Source: Dirofilaria immitis
Taxonomy: Eukaryota; Nematoda; Chromadorea; Rhabditida; Onchocercidae
Direction of reading: 5' to 3'
Length of the DNA: 64,000 nucleotides
Assembly: GCA_024305405.1 (NCBI GenBank)
Contig: JAKNDB010000088.1
Coordinates: 1-64,000, forward strand
Positions 51,660-64,000 of this stretch are shown in pieces. The notes below the pieces were generated by a model. It did no database searches, had not been told where the DNA came from, and saw only the letters and a list, made by a program, of their open reading frames with translations. How positions within the stretch are numbered: position 1 is the first letter of the stretch; each line of letters begins with the position of its first letter. The translations under genes and the position numbers were made by a program.

Positions 51660-54341
51660 TTCCATAAATTTTTCAAAAATATTTTAATAAATCAATTAAG
51701 ACAATAAAAATTGATTTTTAAAAATAATATATAAAATATTGACTTTTAAAATGAAATTTTAAATTTAGAATTAGCAAAAAGCTCTTATTAGTCATATTTA
51801 ATAATTGTTAGAAAATACTATTAATAACAATAATAGCATTAATTTTAGATTTATATTAGAGAAAAAAAAGAAATTTTTCTTAAAAATATACTAACATTTC
51901 TTACTTATTTTTTTGTTTTTCCTTTCTTTTTCTTTTTTTCTCTCTCAAATATTCAAAATTTTTTTTCAACTTATGCTTATTTTCTGTCCTTTTCTTTTTT
52001 TTTTTTTGCATTTCAATAAAATAAAAATGGACAAAGTAAAAATTTGTACGATTAATTTAAAAAGACTAAAAATATATATTTGGCAAAATTTTCGTCATCC
52101 AAACGAAATTAAAAATTAAAAAGCAAAAATTCTGATTGATTAATTTTTAGTAAATTTCTTTCTTTTTTTTCAAACAAAATTAGAAATTGAGAAAGTAGAA
52201 ATTTGATTAACTAACTTTAGAAAAAAAAATTAAAAAAAATTTTTTAAATAAAATGAGAAAGTAGAGAAATTTGATTGATTAATCCAACAAAAATTTCAAT
52301 TAATAATTGAGCAAAATTTTCTTCAAACGAAAAAAAATTAGAAATCGAGAAAATAGAAATTTAATTAATAAAATTCGAGAAAATCAAGGATGTAGTAGTA
52401 AAATTTAATTGATCATTTGATTAGTTTTGATAAATAGGTAATGATTAAAATTTTTATATCATCGATTTTAATTAAAACGAATATATATATATATATTTAC
52501 ATATATCAGTGTATTCAAATGCTAGTCATATGGTAAATTAAAAATGATAGCATTTAATTTTTTAAACAAAATAATTTAATAAATTTATTTGAAACAACAA
52601 AATGTGATAAAGTTGTAAAAAAAAGAAAAAAAATTTATCTATTATTTTGATGAGAAATTATAGAAAATTTCATTCGATTAAATGATTACGATAAGATTTT
52701 ATCAATGTTTTTTTTTTTTTTTTTTTTTAATCCTTTTCCACCTCCATAATTTTCGTCATTCAATGATGTCAATTTAATTTTAAATATAAGTGAAGAAAAA
52801 AAAACAAACAAACAAATAAACAAATCAAAAAAATAGAGATAATTTGAAAGTAAAATAAGATGAAATGATGAATCATTAAAAATTGATAAAAAAAAATAAT
52901 CAATTTGATAAAAAGTTAACAGTATTGAAAAAAAAGAAAAATGAAGTTTATATTCATTTTGATTATTTAATGCTAATTGTTTTCTACTTTTTTATTTTAT
53001 TTTTTTGTTCTTTTTTATATTTTCAAAATTTTTAAAATATTCCAATTTTTATTTTAACAAAACTATATCGGTATTTAAATTAGTTTGAAAAATTGTAAAA
53101 CAAAAAAAAGTTTTTTTAAAGAAATGAATGAGAGAAGATTGAGTTTTTTATCTAAATCGATTTAGTAGTCAATATAGGATTGTTTTCAGGGACCAAAGTA
53201 ATTAAAAATAGGCATTTTTCCATCCTTCTATCACATCCATTTTAGTTTTATCATCGAAAATCAATTTCTTTTCGACTACTCATAAAACGATTCGTTATTC
53301 AAAACTTTTGCATAACATTTATAAAAATATACGAAAATGGTGCTATTATGAAAAAAAAAAAAAAAAAACGAAATGAATGTAATGAATTTTATCGATGATA
53401 TCATCATTTGAAAATGTTGATAATAAAAAAAAAATACATTTGATTAAAATTGGAACAAATAAAATTTTGGGGGAAAAAAATGGGAAAAGAAAACGATGTG
53501 GCAATCGTTTGGTGGTTAGAAAAATTATGAAAAAAAAGAAAAAAATCAGAAGTAGAAGATGAATTGATGAATATTTCAAAAAAATGATTGATAATTTTGA
53601 AATGAAAATATCATGCATATGTAAACAATGAATAAATAAATAAATAAATAAACATTTATGCAAACAACGATAAACAAATATAATGCATTCATATATATAT
53701 ATATATATATGATCAATGAATTATTTTATTTTCAACCTGAGAATAATATGCAAATTTTGAAGATGTTAAAATTAATCAAACAAATAAAATTATTATACAA
53801 TACATAAATTTTTTTTCTAAGCTAAATGCTTGATCAATTTTTCAATTAAATAAATCAATGGATAATTAATTAATCATTTCAATCATCGCTTAGCACGAAA
53901 TATTAATTATGATCATCGAAAATGCATATAAATATGATAAATCATTGGCAGATTAAATTAATAGTGATGAATAATTGATTAGATATCATTATTTTATTTG
54001 TGCTATATCGTCTCATTTTTGTTTATGTATATATTTACATTTTGATAATTATAATTCAGCCTTAATTCCAGCATATTATACTATCGTATACGTTAATATA
54101 GAGATTTCTTGATATATTTTAATCACAATGTGATTAATTTTGATAAAACATATAAATATTTATGACAAAAAATATCCCGAATTATTTCATTTATTACAAG
54201 AATGAAAAATGTAAAATTCACGAATTGTTTATCTAATATCGCGTGAAATTAAATTCATGAATAATTAAATATTTATCAATAAATAATTACCTTATCAATT
54301 GAATAAAACAGTACCTCATAATTTTGGATATTATTTAATCA

Positions 54342-54393
<52 letters not shown>

Positions 54394-55914
54394 GTAATAA
54401 TTTATTTCTATTTCTCATTACGTAAATTGTTATCAGTCTTTTTGTTATCAATTAATTCCATTTGTTTTCTTTTTTTTTTATTGAACAAATTTACATATAG
54501 CTAAATGTGTTTTAAAACAATTTATTAGAACTATCAAAAAATTGAGCAATGATTTAAAATTGAGTAAGCTATTCGACCAATATCAAATTTAAAATTACAA
54601 TTTGAGGAAATACCAAAAAATGCATATCAAATTCAAGAAATGATAAAATTTATCAAGCATTAATGATTTCTTTATACTAAAAAAAAAAAAAACAAACAAA
54701 CAAACAAACAAAATTACGAATGATGACATCCAACATTAGAATTAAAATTTTTAGAAAAGTTAGAATGACAAGAATTCCTCCAGAATTGAAGATAATCGAA
54801 ATATCGAACATCTCTTCATCTTTATAACAAATCATCGTATGGTGCAAACTTTTATTTATCTGAAGACAAAATGAAATTGTCAAACATAACTTCATAATTC
54901 TAAGAGCACTTTATTTTCTCTGAATTCAAATTACATAGATAGTTATTAAAAAACAAATCAAACCAGTTCTTGTCACCACAACAGCATACTGGTGTTAAGT
55001 TTATTCATTCTATTAGTTCGGTAAAAAATTCATCAAACATCGTGATAAATATTTACCCGTCGGAAAAGTAAAGTTATAAAAGAAAATGAATAATTCTAAC
55101 TAAATATCATCAATCACGACGAATTGTACTTTCTTGCTTTCTTTTTCATCCTGTTTCTTTCTCACCAATTGCTTATATATTTTTTATCTTTTTCCATTTT
55201 AATTTCAACAATCTTTTAACAAATTATTAATCAATTTTTAACATGCAAAATTTCATAGATAAACTATATGATGAAAAAATGACTAATTCTTTTTCCATCT
55301 TAAAATCTTTTTTAAATTGCCTAAAGTGATATCAACTGGAAACAACTGAAATAAATTTGTTTCGTACGTATTTTTTTCCTTTAAAACTTTCAATTTGTTC
55401 AATTTAAAGAGATGAATTGTATATAAAAAATCGGTTTTCATCATTTTCTGCTTTCATTTCCATTTTAAAAAGCAAATGAAATGAACAAACTAAATTACAA
55501 CAATACATAATCATTTAAAAAACTCTTATTGGCTAATTTCAGAGAATTAAAGAACAATGAGGTATGAAATAATTCCAAAAAACATCACATATAACAAAAC
55601 ATACAAGATCACCAGCACTTAAAATATGCATTATTTTTCATAGGAAAATGTTCTTAAATCTTCTAACGCTATTTTTTAAATTTTCTGATAAATTTATAGC
55701 GACATGTATTTATGGCATCGATAAGAGAATCACATTAGCTTTTTACTTCTTTACAAATATCCGAATAATTAAAGTTTGATAAATACCAATCCGTCTCTAA
55801 CATCAGATAAATATATTTCGTTTTTCTATTTAAATTTCTTTACACTATATCTCTTTCCAAGTGCAGATACAGAAAAGTATCAAAGTAATATCACGTGGAA
55901 AACATTGCTTAAAT
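51660..55914. other. AT-rich desert, no gene seen
   Basis: Over 4 kb of A/T runs, short AT repeats and an AAT microsatellite at 54338-54400. No coding sequence is supported. The final part is the 3' flank of ZPR1. Confidence 0.5.
54338..54400. repeat. AAT microsatellite
   Basis: About 20 AAT units. Confidence 0.9.
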
Positions 55915-58900
55915 TCATTTACATTCATTAATAGTCTCTAAATTCGAATAGTTTTCTGTTTTCATATCGTTTAAACCAAGCTCATCGTTCTGTTCATTTG
56001 TACGTTTATAGAATTCTTTTTTAAGCGGCTATCATTCATTGGGGCATTTAAACTCTGGAATTTTAAACTGAATTAAAAATGTTACTGTTCCACATTTCTG
56101 CTACACTTTTTCAAATAAAATGACTACCAGTGTTTCATTTTCACACTAAAGTAGTGTTTAAAGAAAATGAAAACTTCTCGTTCACTTTTTCACTACAATT
56201 CAACATTAATTCGCAGCTTTCTCAATAGATAGGGAAAACAATTTATCAAAACGGATATAGGCTCTGTGCTATTTTTCTAATAACATTCAAAAATTTAAAG
56301 GGATCAGCCATTTAACTGTATGAAGAGAAAACATCAATATATATTTCTGGACCATACCTGAATATAGCTGTTACCCGTTGGATCGTCTAAAACTAAATGA
56401 ACTTTCTTTTGCAATCGCAATATACTATCAAAATTTTCCAGAAGCTTCTTCATTTGTTCACTTTCTGCTTCACTTCTACTGTCTCCTATTAAAAAAAATC
56501 CCTTTGTTCCTAAAAAAAAAAAAAATTAAGAAAGCAAATGCAGTAAAATAGACCGAAAAAATGTAATTTCATACCAGAAAAAACAGACAGGAGTGAACTG
56601 TGTTAAAAAACAAATGTTAGAAAATCTGCGCACCTTCAGTTGATCCCTAGTAGCTATAATGAGACCCTCGACAGTTGTAAATCTTCCTGATAAAGCACCA
56701 GGACCTACTTCCAAATCAAGTTCAGGTATTGACATACTACATGTATCCGACTTCAAGACATCTCGTGCAAGATCAGTGTCCTGCAATAAAATTATCATCA
56801 GAATAATGTTCAATTACAATCTCATTTAATATTGATCTCTTCGAATTTTTGATTTTGGCGCCATATTAGACCACTTTCTCATAATATTAAATAGTTTCTG
56901 GATGGAAAAGGATGTTATAGAAACCAACTTTTTCTATCAAAACATCTAACTTGCAACCATGATCTCTTATGGCAGCACCACTTTTAACTTCATTCGATTT
57001 CCATCCACAAGCATCGCAAGTTGTGCACATTAAAATAACTGTTGTAAAATAGGGATATCTGCAAGTTTTTAATATTAAGGTAAATTACTATAATCGCCAT
57101 TACCATGTGCCAAATGAACGTTATGTACAAATAACAAAAGGTAAGCAAACAAAATGGAACCTATAAATATATATTACTTTGGAGAAAGATTCATACCTGT
57201 GGGCTTCATGCATGTCTGGGTCAGAGTACCACAATTAGGACAATCAGTGTCAAACGTCAGCACTTCATTTTTGCATCATCATATGACTGGAATGGAGTAG
57301 ATTCTTCCTAAAAAAATATCAGATAGTTATTTTAAGAAAATAGAGAGTTAAAAATTGAAATCTGGAAAATTAATAAATTACTTCATTCGTGTCGTCGGCT
57401 ACAAGTCCGAGAAGCTTTTTATCAGCAAGATTTCGATTAAAATGCGTTATGACGCACTGCGGATCCACATGGAATGGAACAGGATTTTGAATAAAACTAT
57501 TACCAGACGCATCTCTTATCCTCTGAAATAAATGAAGTTTGTCTTACTTCAATCTATCAAATGTATTGTGGTGAGATAAAGCATGCTTTCCTATTATCTT
57601 GCTTTCTATTGATTCATTTTTTAGTGCTCAATTTTCATTTTTGCTGCAAAGGGAGTTGGCAAAGGAAAATGAAAAGTGAGAATGGAAAATGAAGATACCA
57701 AAGTGAATTTTTCTTGCAAATTAATTAATCGTTCTACTCGTTTTATGAACTCATCAATTTTCTCAGCACTTTCAGGATAACTCTGACGCCTTCGATTTTG
57801 ATCTTGATTGAGACCAGTAATTACTCGCTGTAGAATTCCTTCCACGGTCGTTATTTCTAGAACAAACGAATATGCAAATTTACTTTTGACTGGCATCACT
57901 GACAACAGCAATTACGCGCCACAGAACTGAGACAACAACAACAATTGGATAAAGATAAATTAATTTAAAATACTTTTTAAAAAATAAGAGAAAACAGACC
58001 ACCAGGCTGTGACTTCGAAGGAATGGTTAACTCCAGTTCTCTAATTTCAACTTCGGCATATTCTGACTTTATAACCTGACGGTTCAAATCCGATAAATTT
58101 TTTACATGCAAAACGATTTCGATTCCATGCTCCTATAATATTAAATGTACATGAAAATATTGTACATGAAAAAATTGTAGCAGGTTGAATTGCGTTCCTA
58201 AAATTTTTACGAATTTATTTTCTACAAATTGTTAAAATCATCCACTACTTTATTCATTGCAATTTAATACTCTGCGCGCTCCTTGTGAACTGTTTTACAT
58301 CATTTGATCTCATCCACACATTTTGGCAAAATCGATAACACTACAAAGAACTGCAGAATCCAAATTTACCATTCATTTATGATTCTAGTTAATCAGAAGT
58401 TTCCGAAAAAGAAAAAAATTAGACCTTACTTGCACTGCTTCACCACTCTGTAATTCATTATTGCTATAACCGCAATGTCCACAATTAAATGACATCACAA
58501 TAACTTGACGATAAAAAGGATTCTTGTGCAAAGTATTCGGGTGATACCCTGCAAATAAATGATCATTATTTTTGGGCAGAAATTATTATAAATGAAGATT
58601 TTTTTGGGCAGAAATTATTATAAATGAAGATTTTTTTACTTTAAGCAACTGATGAATTTAAAAGGATTATGAATGAATCATAAAATTATCCAATTTGAGA
58701 TTACGAAGGAATAATGCCTAAAATAAGACTAGTAAAAATGAACGAAATTTATATATTATCTAATTAGTTTTAATCCAATAAAATCGCGTAATATTTAGAT
58801 ACAAATATATCCATTTCAAAACGAAACAGAGAAAATAAACTTGCATATTAAGAAACTGGAAGAATAGATTTATTTTATTCGGAATGTAAATAAAAGATTT

Positions 58901-59115
58901 ATCTTTTATATAGTAATAGCTCGCAACATAAGGAATAACTGATATATAACATATTTACATAATTAGAGAGATAAATTTCCAATATAGTTACTAACATTCT
59001 GATGACAATTAACGCATAATGATTCCACTTCCATTGGTGCAGCATCTTCATTATCGGCAGATAATTCATTAAATATTTTATCATCTGTACTGTCTGTTCC
59101 ACAATGATTGTTCAT
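55915..59115 (-). CDS. ZPR1: Zinc finger protein ZPR1
   Basis: Ten exons: 58992-59115, 58430-58548, 58000-58132, 57699-57856, 57382-57522, 57197-57307, 56929-57058, 56634-56780, 56358-56509 and 55915-56054. The protein has two tandem ZPR1 modules, each a C4 zinc finger plus a helical-hairpin domain. The first shows CVNCHQN and FNCGHCGYSNNELQSG, the second CPNCGTLTQ and CTTCDACGWKSNEVKSG, followed by SIPELDLEVG and RFTTVEGLI. The end is NDELGLNDMKTENY. ZPR1 acts as a chaperone for eEF1A folding. Four bases are missing: runs at 57268-57272, 56491-56498 and 56017-56022, and one at the exon 6 to 7 join. With these, the length is 1359 bases (452 residues), near the usual 459. Confidence 0.95.
58568..58632. 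repeat. Tandem doublet of a 34-base unit in a ZPR1 flank
   Basis: The unit TTTTTGGGCAGAAATTATTA plus TAAATGAAGAT is repeated twice just inside the first ZPR1 intron. Confidence 0.8.
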
Positions 59116-60420
59116 ATTGTCAAAAACTATCAATTAGCAATTCATAGACGTTTCCTGAACTGTTGATTAAAATATCTTTAAAAAGATCAACATAGGAAAA
59201 ATTACGTAAAAACACGCGATCGTTAAGAAAATGTCAAGAAAACTGAAAGTGATAATGATAATTGATCACGTAAGAAGCACTAATCATATGAGATGTAAAT
59301 CCGCAAAAAAAAATCCCCGAACAAAAAAAAAATTTAACAAAAATGCGGTCGCATTCTTAATCTCGAAGAGGTTTATGAAATAGGAAATCTCAGATGAAAA
59401 GTTTAGGAGAAAAATTATTAATTTTCGAATTTGTTTGTCTGATGAAAATGATTGACAGATTTATCTTTACTTTTCATATTTCTTAAATAAATTTAAAATT
59501 TTTCCTTACTACTTCTGTCAGTTAAAATTGTGCCACTTGTCAAATTCAGTTAGTCGAAGAAACATTTATTATTCTACTAATTTACACTTCGGAAATTAAC
59601 CTTTAAATATACTAGTGATAGATTTAGTGTTAAGAAATGAATGCATTCTTAATTATTTGTTTGCGTAACTTTTCGAATAACTTATTGTTTCTTCGTATTA
59701 TTTAGAGCGAAATAAATTCTATTTGATTTAAATTTAAGTTAAAACTTTTAATTACTATAAAGCAATGTTTGGAATGGATTTAATTATTTATCGTTTTATT
59801 CTCAAAATTTTCTTTTATTGCATAAAAGAAAAAAACGATGTAGCAATAATTATTTTTTTGAAATGTTATAATTTATAATTTAAAAATTTATCAAATCAAT
59901 AAGTTGTAAATTTTTAATTATTCAATTTTTTCATCAAAGAAGTAAAAAAAAACAAAAACAAAACCGAAGATAAACATTTACAAATATATTGGTTTAATTG
60001 AATGAATAGAAGAAGCATAGAAATAATTGAAAGATTAATATTTGATTACTATAGCTTTACTAAAAATAGTATTTAGCTAATTCAACATATCTTTCCTTTT
60101 TTTTTTGTTTGTTTTAATTATCCAACAAATGATAAATATATGATGATAAGAGAAGAGGAAAATGATAGAATAGAAAGGAAGGAAGAAAAAGAAAAGTTAA
60201 ATAGAATTTTAAAATTACTTAATGTAAATAATCCTTTGTTCTTTCCTTTTTTTTTTTTTTCATAACTTTAATTTTTCATTACTTTTATGAAAAATAAGAA
60301 AAATAAAAAAAAGAAGAAAAAAAGTAGAACAAGAAGGGAAAGGATGAAAGATTTGCCGCATCATTTTAAATTTAATTAATTAAAATTGTAAATGCCAAAA
60401 TAGCAATGATAAATAATTTA
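59116..60420. other. Upstream region of ZPR1, no gene seen
   Basis: AT-rich with many A/T runs. No promoter motif can be named with confidence. Confidence 0.4.
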
Positions 60421-60424
60421 ATCA

Positions 60425-61020
60425 TCAATTAAGTTACGATAATTGGATTAATAGTGAAATAATTATTAATTAACTTACAATAGTTGGATCAATAGTGAAA
60501 TAATTATTAATTAAACTACAGTAGCTAGATCATTTGTGAAATAATTGTTAATTTAATTACAGTAGTTGGGTATAAATTAAATTACAGTAGTTGGATTAAT
60601 AGTGAAATAATCATTTATCAAATTACAATAATTGGATTAATAGTGAAATAATCACTCATCAAATTACAATAATTGGACTAATAATGAAATAATCATTAAT
60701 TAAACTACAGTAGTTGGGTATTAATTAAATTACAGTAGTCGGATTAATAGTGAAATAATCGTTAATTAAATCACAATAATTGGATTAACAGTGAAATAAT
60801 TATTAATTAAATTACAATAGTTGGATCAATAGTGAAATAATTATTAATTAAACTACAGTAGCTAGATCATTTGTGAAATAATTGTTAATTTAATTACAGT
60901 AGTTGGGTATTAATTAAATTACAGTAGTTGGGTTAGTAGTGAAATAATTATTAATTAAACTACGGTAGTTAGATCAATAGTGAAATAATCATTTATCAAA
61001 TTGCAATAATTAGATTAATA
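60425..61020. repeat. 41-base minisatellite array with higher-order period
   Basis: About 14 diverged copies of a unit built from ATTAATTAAATTACAGTAGT and TGGATTAATAGTGAAATAATC. A variant block containing GCTAGATCATTTGTG recurs about 335 bases apart, which shows that groups of units were duplicated together. Confidence 0.88.
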
Positions 61021-61834
61021 ATGAAAAAGTTTTCTCTAATTGTTGCATAAATTCATTTCAACTTGAAAATGCGTAACATATTATCAATGATTTTTAGTAT
61101 GAAAATATGCGTATCGTTTAAATTTGATAGTATTTAATTTTCTACGATTTTTATTTCTAAAATTTATTATTGATAATATGATAATGTTTTAGATTAGATT
61201 ATTTATTATAGTAATAATATTTTAAGATTTTTATTAATTTTACAATTTATTTTACATCTTTTTTTTTTAAGTATTTAATTGAAATGGCTGATAAAAATAT
61301 TTCATATTATTTCATACATATATAATGTATATTGTATGGATTTGATAATTGATAATTGTAATTTCATTAAGCATGCTCGTATTAATGATATAGGAAAAAT
61401 TAAAAAAAAAAATTACTACCTACATATTTTAGTTTTTTAATATTTTAAAAATTTTTTTAAATAAAATTAAATGTTTAATATTTTAAATATTAAATTAATA
61501 AAAAATATTCATAGATTTTATTTTATCTTTTAAAAATAAATAGAATTTGAAATATTTGTTAACAATTTCAATCATATTTCTTTTTTTTGTTTTCTTTACT
61601 TTTTTTAAAAAAATTATAGAATATTTCTTCATTATCTTCATTCAAAATGTTTAAAAATTAAAAAGAAGCGATAAGTTAGATAGGAAGATTAAAGATAAGA
61701 AAAAAAGCCATGCATTAAAATGATAATATCTCGAAATTATCACTTCGAGATATTGCAATTTTTGTATGATTTTTAGCTAAATAAGAATTTCAAAACAAGT
61801 TTTAAATAAATTTTAATTAATTTCATAAATTTAT

Positions 61835-61905
61835 ACTAGTGATGGTGATGATGATGATGGTAATAATGATGATGATGATAATGATAATGATGATGATAGA
61901 ATTAT
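61835..61905. repeat. GAT microsatellite
   Basis: GATGATGAT-type units with AAT interruptions. Confidence 0.85.
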
Positions 61906-62394
61906 ATGGCATGTACTCGATATTTTTGACAAAGACTATGATGACATCTATATTGATAGTTGTAGTAATGAATAGTAAATAAACTAATCTGTTTCCTGTT
62001 TAATGTTCCCATTGATTAAGTTTGAATCACCGATATTTCATGAAATTCAGATTCAGATTCAGGTTTTTGATTTTAAGATTTCAGAATTTTGAACAATTTT
62101 AAGAAATCTTTAAAAGCCATATTATCGTTTAAAATGTCTATTATATTTTCATACATTTTGCTTCATCTAAATTTCGTAAATCAAAAATTATTATTGATTA
62201 ATGATTATTTTATTATGTTATGCGAATATTAGAGTGCACTGATTAATGATTATTTCATTATGTTGAATTTAATATGCGAATATTATAGTGGCATGATATG
62301 ATAAGTCGTCATAAAGAAGTATATGAATGTTTTTTTCTTTTCTTTTTATTTTGAAACATTTAAAATATCTGATAAGAGACAAGATATCATTAAT

Positions 62395-62690
62395 TTCGTT
62401 TGATTTGTTTAATTTATTCTATCTATCATCAATTTTTCTTTCAATTCGAATGATAATGATATCACTTTGATTAATTTATTTTATCTATCATCAATTTTTC
62501 TTTCAATTCAAATGATAATGATATCACTTTGATTAATTTATTTTATGATAATGATATCACTTTGATTAATTTATTTTATCTATCATCAATTTTTCTTTCA
62601 ATCCGAATGATAATGATATCACTTTGATTAATTTATTTTATCTATCATCAATTTTTCTTTCAATTCGAATGATAAATAATCTTGAAATGA
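62395..62690. repeat. 62-base tandem repeat, about 4.5 copies
   Basis: The unit contains TTTGATTAATTTATTTTATC and ATCATCAATTTTTCTTTCAA and ends TAATGATATCAC. One copy is shortened by about half. Confidence 0.88.
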
Positions 62691-62829
62691 AAATGTAAAT
62701 AATTTATTTCATAAACATTTTTGAAGTATAATTAGTTTTTTTCTTTTAATTTTTTAAATAACTTTTTAAATAACTTTTTTCCTGCCAGGTTTTCAGTCTA
62801 TTTTATTCATTTATTTATTTTTATTTTAA

Positions 62830-63215
62830 TTTATACTATTATTATAAATGAATATATTATCAGAGTCAAATATATAAATATGATTTTGAATAAAATTATA
62901 AATGAATATATTATCAGAATTGAAATATATCAAATATATAAATATGATTTTGAATAAAATTATAAATGAATATATTATCAGAATTGAAATATATCAAATA
63001 TATAAATATGATTTTGAATAAAATTATAAATGAATATATTATCAGAATTGAAATATATCAAATATATAAATATGATTTTGAATAAAATTATAAATGAATA
63101 TATTATCAGAATTGAAATATATCAAATATATAAATATGATTTTGAATAAAATTATAAATGAATATATTATCAGAATTGAAATATATCAAATATGCAAATA
63201 TGATTTTGAGTAAAA
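62830..63215. repeat. 64-base tandem repeat, about 6 nearly identical copies
   Basis: The unit contains TTTTGAATAAAATTATAAAT and TATATTATCAGAATTGAAAT. Internal copies are essentially identical, and the outer ones carry small changes, as expected of a recently homogenised array. Confidence 0.93.
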
Positions 63216-64000
63216 TTCAATCATTGAATTCATGCTCATTTAGCTGTTAATTGTTTTTCGAACATATTTGTGCAAATTTCTTGTTGATATAATTTAATTC
63301 AATGATGATAATAATGATGATAATGATGATAATAATGATAATTAATGTTATTCGTAATATTCATATTATTCAATAATATGATTTTATTTAAGAGGGATGA
63401 AAAAAAAACTAATCAGTCACTATTGTGCAAATTTTTTGTTTTTTTGACAAATCATTTGATAAATATTATATCATGAAAAAGGGAAACGATGCAGAAAAGA
63501 GATAATTAGGAGTGAATGAGTTGAGATGAAATTAGGGATAAAAATTGATCAAATTGTTGGAATGGATATCAGTATCGATTTATTTTAATGGAAATGTATA
63601 TATATATATATATATATGCATTCATTCCCATTGGAGTAATCTATCGTCTTAACATTCTAAATATCCGAAAATTTTTTCATGCATTTTCGAATAGCTGAAA
63701 GGAATGTATTGCAATACTTTCATTTTTCATCCCTTCCTAATCTTTCTAGTTTTATCGAATTTTTGCAAATTTTATCTCTCATAAATCCTCTTTCCTCCTC
63801 TCTCTCTCTCTCTCTTTCTTCATTCCTCTCTTTTCGTTGACTTTTCTCTTTCTCTCTATTTCATTTTCTCTTTACCTTTTCTCTCTTTTCATAAATATTT
63901 GTTGAAATAATCATTGATTAATATCATTTCGGGTTAGTTATAAGATAAAAAAAAAAAAAACTACCGTATCCAGCATTAATTAATAAAAATAATATCTCTT
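63216..64000. other. Right flank, simple repeats only
   Basis: Contains an AATGATGAT run (63301-63345), a TATA run (63599-63616) and a TC-rich stretch (63795-63895). No gene is seen. Confidence 0.5.

Noticed and set aside
60425..61020. Possible CRISPR-like array
   Set aside because: The units are contiguous tandem repeats without unique spacers, and the DNA is eukaryotic.

Overview
The window is AT-rich nuclear DNA of a nematode. Genes are split by short introns with T-rich acceptors, the proteins look nematode (a synaptobrevin of the SNB-1 type, eRF1, ZPR1, syntaxin 18, a GT10 fucosyltransferase), and there is a BEL/Pao LTR retrotransposon. A fragment resembling an alphaproteobacterial ChpT histidine phosphotransferase lies inside a host intron. 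This suggests past contact with a Wolbachia-like endosymbiont and so, tentatively, a filarial (clade III) worm.

Layout. Positions 1-2613 are one arm of a near-identical 2.6-kb inverted repeat that carries the last two exons of a cytochrome b5 reductase gene. A decayed C2H2 zinc-finger gene with a signal-peptide exon follows (3146-4351), then an unrecognised minus-strand gene (6014-6598) and a ten-exon SCCPDH-like oxidoreductase (8967-12819, minus) with the ChpT-like fragment in one intron. A third, partly deleted copy of the b5-reductase tail (14237-22013) is split by a 7.3-kb BEL/Pao element (14478-21763). An alpha-1,3-fucosyltransferase gene (22041-24735, minus) precedes the second repeat arm (25311-27926), which is the 3' part of the full b5-reductase gene (27285-29917, minus). 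A small two-exon membrane-protein gene (32077-32757) lies about 125 bp after eRF1 (32883-35750), a spacing typical of nematode operons. After a 5.5-kb gap come syntaxin 18 (41295-43890) and synaptobrevin (45905-46988), both minus. A 9-kb AT-rich stretch with microsatellites leads to ZPR1 (55915-59115, minus). The right end holds three minisatellite arrays.

Sequence quality matters for every gene model. Conserved genes carry repeated one-base losses, nearly all in A/T or G/C runs (about 18 sites in seven genes). When these are allowed for, exon phases and total lengths close exactly (ZPR1, eRF1, b5 reductase, the small membrane gene). The simplest reading is uncorrected long-read homopolymer error, so frameshifts in the retrotransposon and zinc-finger gene cannot be taken as decay without checking.

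The genes do not form one pathway. eRF1 acts in translation termination, syntaxin 18 and synaptobrevin are SNAREs, the b5 reductase supplies electrons to lipid metabolism at membranes, and the fucosyltransferase makes Golgi glycans.
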